Shown: piece after piece, positions 8,004 to 13,606 of the stretch | Position numbering within the stretch: the first letter of the stretch is position 1 | Layout: each line of letters opens with the position of its first letter | Source of the DNA: an uncultured Bacteroidales bacterium | GTDB lineage: Bacteria > Bacteroidota > Bacteroidia > Bacteroidales > Bacteroidaceae | Length of the DNA stretch: 26,619 nucleotides | Assembly: GCA_937914945.1 (NCBI GenBank) | Contig: CALGJF010000045.1 | Span: forward strand, 1 to 26,619 | Direction of reading: 5' to 3' | Notes under the pieces: generated by a model | Told to the model about the DNA's origin: nothing | Database searches by the model: none | The model's input: the letters and a program-made list of their open reading frames with translations, nothing else | Position numbers and translations under genes: made by a program

Positions 8004-8053
8004 CGCCCGAATTCTATCAACATAATGTCTAACTCATTAAAGAAAAACAAATT

Positions 8054-9853
8054 ATGAGCACAGAAATTCTAACCGGTACTCCCGATTTCAACTGGGAGTC
8101 TTATGAAAAAGGAGAGAACATCTCGGGTCTCTCACACGAGCAGTTGGAGCAGGCCTACAATGGCACTCTCAACAAAGTATCAAGCAGCGAGGTAGTTAAT
8201 GGTACAGTAATCGGTATCAACAAACGCGAGGTTATTGTTGACATCAACTACAAGCAGGACGCTATTATCCCCATCAGCGAGTTCCGCTACAACCCCGATT
8301 TGAAGGTGGGCGACCAGGTTGAGGTTTACATTGAGAACCTCGAGGACAAGAAAGGCCAGCTTAACCTTTCACACAAGAAAGCTCGCGCAAGCCGTTCTTG
8401 GGAGCTTGTAAACAAAGCTATGGAAGAGCAGGCTGTTGTTAAGGGCTACATCAAGTGCCGCACAAAGGGTGGTATGATTGTAGATGTATTCGGTATCGAG
8501 GCATTCTTGCCCGGTTCACAGATTGACGTTAAGCCCATCCGCGACTACGATGCATACGTTGGTCAGACCGAAGATTTCAAAATTGTTAAGATTAACCAGG
8601 AATTCAAGAACGTTGTTGTATCTCACAAGGCTCTTATCGAGGCTGAGCTCGAGGAGCAGAAGAAGAAGATCATCAGCACATTGGAGAAAGGCCAGGTACT
8701 CGAGGGTACCGTTAAGAACATCACATCTTACGGTGTATTCATCGACCTCGGTGGTGTTGACGGTCTTATCCACATCACAGACCTCTCTTGGGGCCGCGTG
8801 AACGAGCCTACCGACATTGTATCTCTCGACCAGAAAATCAATGTTGTTATCCTCGACTTCGATGACGAGAAGAAGCGTATCGCTCTTGGTTTGAAGCAGC
8901 TTACTCCCCATCCTTGGGATGCTATCGACCCCAACTTGAAGGTTGGCGATATCGTTAAGGGTAAAGTTGTTGTTATGGCCGACTATGGTGCATTCATCGA
9001 GATTGCTCCTGGCGTTGAGGGCTTGATCCACGTTTCAGAGATGTCTTGGAACCAGCACTTGCGTTCAGCTCAGGACTTCATGAAGGTGGGCGAGGAGATC
9101 GAGGCTGTTGTATTGACACTCGACCGCGACGAGCGCAAGATGTCTCTCGGTATCAAGCAGCTCAAAGAGGATCCCTGGACAAACATCGACGAGAAATATC
9201 CCGTTGGTTCAAAGCACACTGCAAAAGTGCGTAACTTCACAAACTTCGGTATCTTCGTTGAGATTGAGGAAGGCGTAGATGGCCTTATCCACATCAGCGA
9301 CCTCTCTTGGACCAAGAAGGTAAAACACCCCTCTGAATTCACACAGATTGGTGAGACCATCGAGGTACAGGTACTTGAGATAGACAAAGAGAACCGTCGT
9401 TTGAGCCTTGGCCACAAGCAGCTTTCTGAGAATCCTTGGGATGTATTTGAGACAATGTTCACCGTTGGCTCAATCCACGAGGGTGTTATCACAGAGCTCA
9501 TCGACAAGGGTGCTGTTGTTTCTCTCCCCGAGGGTGCAGAGGGCTTTGCTACTCCCAAACACCTTGTAAAAGAGGATGGCACACAGGCTCAGGCTAACGA
9601 GACACTCGAGTTCAAAGTAATCGAGTTCAACAAGGAGGCCAAGAGAATATTCCTCTCACACAGCCGTATCTTCGAAGATGCAGCAAAAGAGGAGGAGAAG
9701 GCAGAGAAGAAGGCTGCTGCAGCAGCTCGCAAGAGCAAGAAGGCTGCCGAGGAGGCTGCTCCCGCTATTCAGAACCAGGCCGCATCTACCACACTTGGCG
9801 ATATCGATGCACTTGCCGCTTTGAAGAGCAAATTGGAGGGTAACGCAGAGTAA
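8054..9853 (+). CDS. rpsA: 30S ribosomal protein S1
   Basis: 599 residues. S1 binds mRNA on the small ribosomal subunit and helps start translation of leaders lacking strong Shine-Dalgarno pairing, which are the rule in Bacteroidota. Six S1/OB domains can be placed: about 46-108, 127-192, 212-281, 297-368, 383-456 and 471-538. Domains 3-5 are the most regular, each with a YGVFIDL-type strand and a GLIHISDLSW motif. The last domain is the most diverged (EGFATPKHL). A lysine/alanine-rich tail (about 540-599) follows; it is charged and probably flexible. Codon use is strongly biased to ATC, GTT and CTC, unlike the ATA-rich neighbours, as expected for a very highly expressed gene. It has its own promoter and terminator. 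Confidence 0.96.
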   Translation: MSTEILTGTPDFNWESYEKGENISGLSHEQLEQAYNGTLNKVSSSEVVNGTVIGINKREVIVDINYKQDAIIPISEFRYNPDLKVGDQVEVYIENLEDKKGQLNLSHKKARASRSWELVNKAMEEQAVVKGYIKCRTKGGMIVDVFGIEAFLPGSQIDVKPIRDYDAYVGQTEDFKIVKINQEFKNVVVSHKALIEAELEEQKKKIISTLEKGQVLEGTVKNITSYGVFIDLGGVDGLIHITDLSWGRVNEPTDIVSLDQKINVVILDFDDEKKRIALGLKQLTPHPWDAIDPNLKVGDIVKGKVVVMADYGAFIEIAPGVEGLIHVSEMSWNQHLRSAQDFMKVGEEIEAVVLTLDRDERKMSLGIKQLKEDPWTNIDEKYPVGSKHTAKVRNFTNFGIFVEIEEGVDGLIHISDLSWTKKVKHPSEFTQIGETIEVQVLEIDKENRRLSLGHKQLSENPWDVFETMFTVGSIHEGVITELIDKGAVVSLPEGAEGFATPKHLVKEDGTQAQANETLEFKVIEFNKEAKRIFLSHSRIFEDAAKEEEKAEKKAAAAARKSKKAAEEAAPAIQNQAASTTLGDIDALAALKSKLEGNAE

Positions 9854-9880
9854 TCTACGTTAATCCAAATAACAATCAAG

Positions 9881-9912
9881 AATCCGAAGCCACGGCTTCG
9901 GATTCTTTTTTT
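9881..9912 (+). terminator. intrinsic terminator of rpsA
   Basis: A 10-bp stem (9881-9890 with 9895-9904) closed by a CACG loop is followed by C and a seven-base T-run. It begins 27 nt after the rpsA stop. Confidence 0.92.
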
Positions 9913-9945
9913 ATGCTCTTTATCAAATGGGAATAAAAAAATAGC

Positions 9946-9953
9946 TATCTTCG
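9946..9953 (+). promoter_or_regulatory. -7 box of the ribonuclease Z promoter
   Basis: TATCTTCG is one base from TAnnTTTG and matches the form seen upstream of the DUF4199 gene. It ends 20 nt before the start codon. No -33 TTTG is at the right distance. Confidence 0.45.
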
Positions 9954-9973
9954 CACAACAAGATAATGCAGCG

Positions 9974-10888
9974 ATGGACATTTTCGAGGTACACGTTTTA
10001 GGGTGCGGTTCGGCACTGCCAACCACACGGCACAACGCCAGCTCGCAGGTTGTGAGAGTGGGCAATAAACTATATATGATAGACTGCGGCGAGGGCACAC
10101 AACTGCAACTGCGTCGCTCACACATACATTTTGCATTCATAAACACCATATTCATATCGCATCTGCACGGCGACCACTGCTTCGGGCTCATAGGCATGAT
10201 ATCAAGTTTCGGGCTGCTCGGGCGCACCGCCCCACTCCACATATATGCCGATGCCATGCTGCGCAAGCTCATGCAGCCACAGCTCGATTTCTTTTGCAAG
10301 GAGCTTAAATATCAAGTTGTGTTCCATGACATCGATGCCACAAAGCACGAACAGATATACGAAGACGGCCTCATAACCGTACACACACTGCCCCAAAAAC
10401 ATCGCATCCCCTGTTGCGGCTTTCTCTTCAAGGAAAAGCCCAAGAAAAGGCATATAAGGCGCGATATGATTGATGCGTACAACATACCCGAATACTACCG
10501 CAACGCCATAAAGAACGGAGAGGACTACACCACACCCGAAGGCGAAGTAATCCCTAACGCACGGCTCACAACCGATGCCGACCCCTCGCGCAGCTACGCC
10601 TACTGCTCCGACACGCTCCCCTGCCCCGGAAATATCCCACACATTGCAGGTGCCGACCTACTCTACCACGAAGCCACCTTTGCCAACAGCGAGGCCACAC
10701 GCGCCGTGGCCACATTCCACTCCACAGCCGAGCAAGCTGCCACCATAGCCAAAGAGGCAGGGGTAAAAAAGCTCATAATAGGGCACTTCTCTTCGAGATA
10801 CGAAGACGAGGATATACTGCTTGCCGAGGCCAAGGCCATATTTCCATGCAGCGAACTTGCCGCAGAAGGAAAAGAGGTGAAAATATAA
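9974..10888 (+). CDS. rnz: ribonuclease Z
   Basis: 304 residues, the usual length of the short bacterial form. It cuts precursor tRNAs (and related RNAs) just after the discriminator base to make the 3' end, using two zinc ions in a metallo-beta-lactamase fold. The core metal motif HLHGDH is at residues 63-68. Further landmarks are GCGSALPT near the N-terminus, the conserved aspartate in YCSDT, the LLYHEATF segment, and HFSSRY near the C-terminus. The charged stretch around residues 153-185 (KEKPKKRHIRRDM and beyond) fits the flexible substrate-binding arm. It lies alone between the rpsA terminator and the sigma-factor cassette. Confidence 0.95.
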   Translation: MDIFEVHVLGCGSALPTTRHNASSQVVRVGNKLYMIDCGEGTQLQLRRSHIHFAFINTIFISHLHGDHCFGLIGMISSFGLLGRTAPLHIYADAMLRKLMQPQLDFFCKELKYQVVFHDIDATKHEQIYEDGLITVHTLPQKHRIPCCGFLFKEKPKKRHIRRDMIDAYNIPEYYRNAIKNGEDYTTPEGEVIPNARLTTDADPSRSYAYCSDTLPCPGNIPHIAGADLLYHEATFANSEATRAVATFHSTAEQAATIAKEAGVKKLIIGHFSSRYEDEDILLAEAKAIFPCSELAAEGKEVKI

Positions 10889-10901
10889 CAGCTCCATAAC
10901 A

Positions 10902-10934
10902 AAAAAACAGGGGGCCGAATTAAACCATCGGCCT
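10902..10934 (-). terminator. possible minus-strand terminator with no assigned gene
   Basis: Read on the minus strand, GGCCGA (10928-10933) pairs with TCGGCC (10913-10918), and a few bases later there is a T-run (the A-run at 10902-10908). On the plus strand there is no T-run. No minus-strand gene ends here, so it either ends an antisense transcript or is fortuitous. It lies in the gap between ribonuclease Z and the sigma gene. Confidence 0.35.
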
Positions 10935-10957
10935 CAGCGGATGTCTAAAAAGAGTGG

Positions 10958-10966
10958 ACAGGAACA
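10958..10966 (+). promoter_or_regulatory. candidate ECF sigma -35 element upstream of the sigma gene
   Basis: ACAGGAACA contains GGAAC, the common -35 core of ECF-sigma promoters, 56 nt before the sigma-factor start. The same nine bases occur at 11981-11989, upstream of the third gene of the cassette, and both are followed 9-10 nt later by CGATG or CGAATG. This would allow the sigma factor to drive its own operon and the effector gene. It rests on sequence likeness only. Confidence 0.35.
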
Positions 10967-11022
10967 GCACTCGTCGATGATGGCTTTGCCATTCCAAACA
11001 ACGCATAGATTCAGCACAACAA

Positions 11023-11583
11023 ATGAGCGAAAAAAGCAGCACCATGAACGACAACGAAATAGTTGCCCTGCTTGCCGACAAGGCAACGCGGGAGGCTGCT
11101 TTTTCATCAATAATAAAACAATACAGCCAACCACTCTATTGGCACATACGGCGCATGGTGCTGTCGCACGACGATGCCAACGACCTGCTGCAAAACACAT
11201 TCCTCAAAGCATGGAGCAACATCGATAAATTCCGTGGAGAATCACAAATATCCACATGGCTCCACCGCATAGCGGTAAACGAAACACTCACATTCCTTGG
11301 CAAGAACAAAGGCGAGATAGTATCGATAGACACACCCGAAGGCGAGATTGCAAACAGGCTCGAAAGCGACACATATTTTTGCGGAGACCAGGCCGATGCA
11401 CTCTTCAACGAAGCCATCGGCCGCCTGCCCGAAAAGCAACGCCTTGTATTCACAATGAAATATTTCCGGGAAATGAAGTACGAGGAGATATCGCAAATTC
11501 TTGACACCAGCGTGGGGGCATTGAAAGCATCGTACCACCTTGCAGTTAAAAAAATAGAAAAATATTTAGAGGAACAAGATTAA
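11023..11583 (+). CDS. ECF-family RNA polymerase sigma factor
   Basis: 186 residues. It contains only the two domains of an extracytoplasmic-function sigma factor: sigma2 (about 24-92, with DDANDLLQNTFLKAWSNIDKFRG and STWLHRIAVNE) and sigma4 (about 131-180, with LPEKQRLVFTMKYFREMKYEEISQIL and the DNA-reading helix SVGALKASYHLAVKKI). Such factors redirect RNA polymerase to a small regulon when a membrane anti-sigma factor releases them. The downstream genes, a single-pass membrane protein and an exported Spy-like protein, fit that scheme. No SusC/SusD or FecR genes adjoin, so it is not of the polysaccharide or iron-uptake type. The start could also be the ATG at 11044; both leave the domains intact. 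Confidence 0.92.
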   Translation: MSEKSSTMNDNEIVALLADKATREAAFSSIIKQYSQPLYWHIRRMVLSHDDANDLLQNTFLKAWSNIDKFRGESQISTWLHRIAVNETLTFLGKNKGEIVSIDTPEGEIANRLESDTYFCGDQADALFNEAIGRLPEKQRLVFTMKYFREMKYEEISQILDTSVGALKASYHLAVKKIEKYLEEQD

Positions 11584-11627
11584 ACCTTTTGCAAGATAGC
11601 AAATCTAATAAACGAAAGGGTAAAATT

Positions 11628-11972
11628 ATGAATATAGAGGAGTTTAAGAAAAAAGAGCCGTTCACCGTTCCCGAGAACTACTTTGAACAGTTTGCCGACA
11701 ACATGATGAACATGTTGCCCAAGGAGCATGTGAAGGAGCAAAAGAAGCACCGCACAATAGCCCTGCCCCGCATTGCCCGCTACATCAGCTATGCAGCAAT
11801 GCTCATAATGATGTTTGCCTTAGGATACACTATATACAACACCAACAAAACAACACAGAACATAACGGCCGAGGAGCATTACGAAGGAGAGTATATTGAT
11901 GAAATACTAAACAACTACCCCATTGATGACTACACCTTCTATTGCTACCTCACCGGTAACGACATAAACTAA
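11628..11972 (+). CDS. single-pass membrane protein, probable anti-sigma factor
   Basis: 114 residues. The cytoplasmic N-terminus (1-50) carries EPFTVPENYFEQF, a short motif I associate with small Bacteroidota proteins encoded beside ECF sigma genes. One membrane helix follows (about 52-70). The outer part is acidic and ends in tyrosine-rich sequence. It lies 44 nt downstream of the sigma gene on the same strand. Position and topology suggest it holds the sigma factor at the membrane. It lacks the HxxxCxxC zinc motif of classical ZAS anti-sigma domains and is not FecR-like, so its mode of binding would differ. I start it at the ATG at 11628 (after GAAAGGG) rather than an in-frame start at 11589. 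The role is inferred, not shown. Confidence 0.55.
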   Translation: MNIEEFKKKEPFTVPENYFEQFADNMMNMLPKEHVKEQKKHRTIALPRIARYISYAAMLIMMFALGYTIYNTNKTTQNITAEEHYEGEYIDEILNNYPIDDYTFYCYLTGNDIN

Positions 11973-11980
11973 GGTTATTC

Positions 11981-11989
11981 ACAGGAACA
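11981..11989 (+). promoter_or_regulatory. candidate ECF sigma -35 element upstream of the Spy-like gene
   Basis: A second copy of ACAGGAACA, identical to the one before the sigma gene, lies 9 nt after the stop of the membrane protein gene and 119 nt before the Spy-like start. It overlaps an imperfect palindrome, GGAACATGTCCC (11983-11994). If used, the Spy-like gene would have a second, sigma-dependent promoter. Confidence 0.35.
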
Positions 11990-12029
11990 TGTCCCAAACG
12001 AATGTAAGGAATATAAAGATATTATTATA

Positions 12030-12065
12030 GAGATTTCTCCTCCTTTCAGTCGTCAGAATGACAAA
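12030..12065 (-). repeat. dispersed intergenic repeat remnant, copy A
   Basis: On the minus strand this 36-base block begins TTTGTCATTCTGACGAC and ends GGAGAAATCTC. I recognise the TGTCATTCTGA...GAA(G)AATCTC pattern as a short repeat scattered between genes in many bacterial genomes. A degenerate relative is at 21041-21076. It lies in the non-coding gap before the Spy-like gene. Origin and role are unknown. Confidence 0.5.
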
Positions 12066-12108
12066 ATGATGCAGTAACCGATAAACACCATAAATAAAAA
12101 CAACGAAT

Positions 12109-12612
12109 ATGAAAAGAGCAATCATAACTCTGTCGCTTATAATTGTTACCATATTGGCGACCCATGCACAAGAGAAACAGGGCCAGCAAGGTGGCCGCCG
12201 CCGTTTCTCACCCGAGCAGTTCCAAGCCAAGCAACGCAGCTACATAATAGAGAAAGCAAGGCTCACCGACGAGGAGGCAGCCGCCTTTTTCCCCATCTTC
12301 TTTGAACTGCAAAAAGAGAAATTCCGCATAGAGCGCGAGGCACGCAGTAAAGTGATAAAAGAACGTGGCCAGCGACTCACCGACGAGCAGTGCAAGGAAC
12401 TTTTGATGAACAACGCCGATGCCCGCATAAAGATAGCCGAGCTGGAAAAAGAATACATAACCAAATACTTGAAAGCAGTATCGGCAAAAAAACTGCTCGA
12501 CATACAACGTGCCGAGCGCAGTTTCCAGAACCACATGCTAAAAAGCCTGTCGCGCGACAACGCACGCAAAGCACCCAAGAAAGAGCGCACAAGGCTGCAT
12601 TTAGATGATTAA
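12109..12612 (+). CDS. secreted Spy/CpxP-like protein
   Basis: 167 residues. A signal peptide (about 1-20, ending ATHAQ) is followed by a Gln/Gly/Arg-rich linker and a mainly helical, highly charged body. LTDEEAAAFFPIFFELQKEKFRIEREARSK and a second LTDEQCKELLMNNADAR resemble the LTxxQ repeats of Spy/CpxP periplasmic proteins, which bind unfolded proteins or sense envelope damage. The C-terminal part is very basic. It is the third gene after the ECF sigma and membrane protein genes, across a 136-nt gap that holds a possible second promoter and a repeat remnant. The most likely role is effector or feedback sensor of the sigma circuit. Similarity is by pattern only, so the family call is moderate. 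Confidence 0.6.
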   Translation: MKRAIITLSLIIVTILATHAQEKQGQQGGRRRFSPEQFQAKQRSYIIEKARLTDEEAAAFFPIFFELQKEKFRIEREARSKVIKERGQRLTDEQCKELLMNNADARIKIAELEKEYITKYLKAVSAKKLLDIQRAERSFQNHMLKSLSRDNARKAPKKERTRLHLDD

Positions 12613-12643
12613 CGGCACAAAAGCCGCACAAATATAACCCACC

Positions 12644-12675
12644 ATTGAGTGTAAACAACTCAATAACTTGTTTTT
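12644..12675 (+). terminator. AT-rich terminator after the Spy-like gene
   Basis: A perfect 7-bp stem (ATTGAGT 12644-12650 with ACTCAAT 12658-12664) is followed by AACTTGTTTTT. It is weak in GC but placed 31 nt past the stop. A smaller CGGC/GCCG hairpin sits directly after the stop codon at 12613-12626. Confidence 0.5.
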
Positions 12676-12692
12676 CATAGATTTTAATGGTC

Positions 12693-12740
12693 GCAAAGGC
12701 GAAGGGTAGCTGTATTAGTTCAGCACTCCTTCGCCTTTGC
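12693..12740 (-). terminator. nested hairpin over the mazG stop codon
   Basis: A perfect 13-bp inverted repeat (12728-12740 with 12693-12705) encloses a 22-nt loop that contains a further GCTG/CAGC pair. The mazG stop codon lies inside the loop, so one arm is coding and the other is not. No T-run follows on the minus strand. It may be a factor-aided terminator or a 3' stabiliser. Confidence 0.5.
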
Positions 12741-13505
12741 TTCGTTCCATAGCGCATCCATCTCGGCAAGAGACATATCGGATAGATTTTTATTCATGGC
12801 AATGGAGCTATCTTCCACGTAATTGAAACGACGGCGGAATTTATTGTTTGTGAGTTCAAGCGCGGTGTCGGGGTTTATGTCGTAGAGGCGGGCGGCATTC
12901 ACAAGGCTGAATACGAAATCGCCAAACTCCTTTTGCATATTCTCCTTGTCGCCCTTCTCCATTTCGGTTTGCAGCTCGGCAAGTTCCTCCTGTACCTTGG
13001 CCCACACATCCTCTTTCTTTTCCCAATCGAACCCCACATTGGCAGCCTTTTCCTGCATGCGATAGGCCTTTATGAGCGATGGCATGGATGTGGGCACACC
13101 GCTCAAGATACGCTTGTTCCCATCCTTTTCGGTGCGTTTCAGTTGCTCCCAATTCTTGCATACCTCGCCTGCCGTTTCGGCCTTTGCGGTACCGAAAACA
13201 TGGGGATGGCGGTATATTAGCTTTTCGCACAGGCGGTCGCACACATCCTTCATATCAAACTGCTCACGTTCCTGTGCAATCTTTGCATAAAAAGCAACGT
13301 GCAACAGCACATCGCCCAGCTCCTTACATATATTTTGAGTGTCGTCGGCCACAAGAGCATCGGACAATTCATACACCTCCTCTATTGTATTGGGGCGCAG
13401 GCTTTCGTTTGTTTGCTTTCTGTCCCACGGACATTTTTCGCGTAACTCGTCGAGAACATCCAAAAAGCGCTCGAATGAGGCTAAAATTTCACTTCTACTA
13501 TGCAT
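12720..13505 (-). CDS. mazG: nucleoside triphosphate pyrophosphohydrolase MazG
   Basis: 261 residues, two tandem MazG domains as in the E. coli enzyme. It hydrolyses (d)NTPs to the monophosphate and pyrophosphate with Mg, cleaning non-canonical nucleotides and, in some bacteria, lowering alarmone levels. In domain 1 the metal motif EEVYE is at 42-46 and KELGD at 61-65. Domain 2 (about 150-215) repeats it with EELAEL and KEFGD. I start at the ATG at 13505: an in-frame ATG at 13529 overlaps the -7 promoter box (13527-13534), so it cannot be in that transcript. It is a single minus-strand gene, divergent from valS. Confidence 0.93.
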   Translation of the reverse strand: MHSRSEILASFERFLDVLDELREKCPWDRKQTNESLRPNTIEEVYELSDALVADDTQNICKELGDVLLHVAFYAKIAQEREQFDMKDVCDRLCEKLIYRHPHVFGTAKAETAGEVCKNWEQLKRTEKDGNKRILSGVPTSMPSLIKAYRMQEKAANVGFDWEKKEDVWAKVQEELAELQTEMEKGDKENMQKEFGDFVFSLVNAARLYDINPDTALELTNNKFRRRFNYVEDSSIAMNKNLSDMSLAEMDALWNEAKAKEC

Positions 13506-13526
13506 AATTTGTATTTTTTTGTGCCG

Positions 13527-13534
13527 CAAAAGTA
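13527..13534 (-). promoter_or_regulatory. -7 box of the mazG promoter
   Basis: On the minus strand TACTTTTG matches TAnnTTTG and ends 21 nt before the mazG start codon. It faces away from the valS -7 box 20 bp to the right, so RNA polymerase bound at one probably blocks the other. Confidence 0.6.
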
Positions 13535-13554
13535 ATTATTTTAATAATAAGAAT

Positions 13555-13562
13555 TAACTTTG
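13555..13562 (+). promoter_or_regulatory. -7 box of the valS operon promoter
   Basis: TAACTTTG matches TAnnTTTG, 44 nt before the valS ATG. No good -33 TTTG is at 19 nt; the upstream region is AT-rich. Confidence 0.6.
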
Positions 13563-13606
13563 CAGTTAATTAATTTTTTAACAGAACAATTATAATCAAA
13601 AATACT

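Noticed and set aside
8700..9470. Repetitive coding segment in rpsA
   Set aside because: The likeness between segments is the normal tandem S1-domain structure, not a recent DNA repeat.
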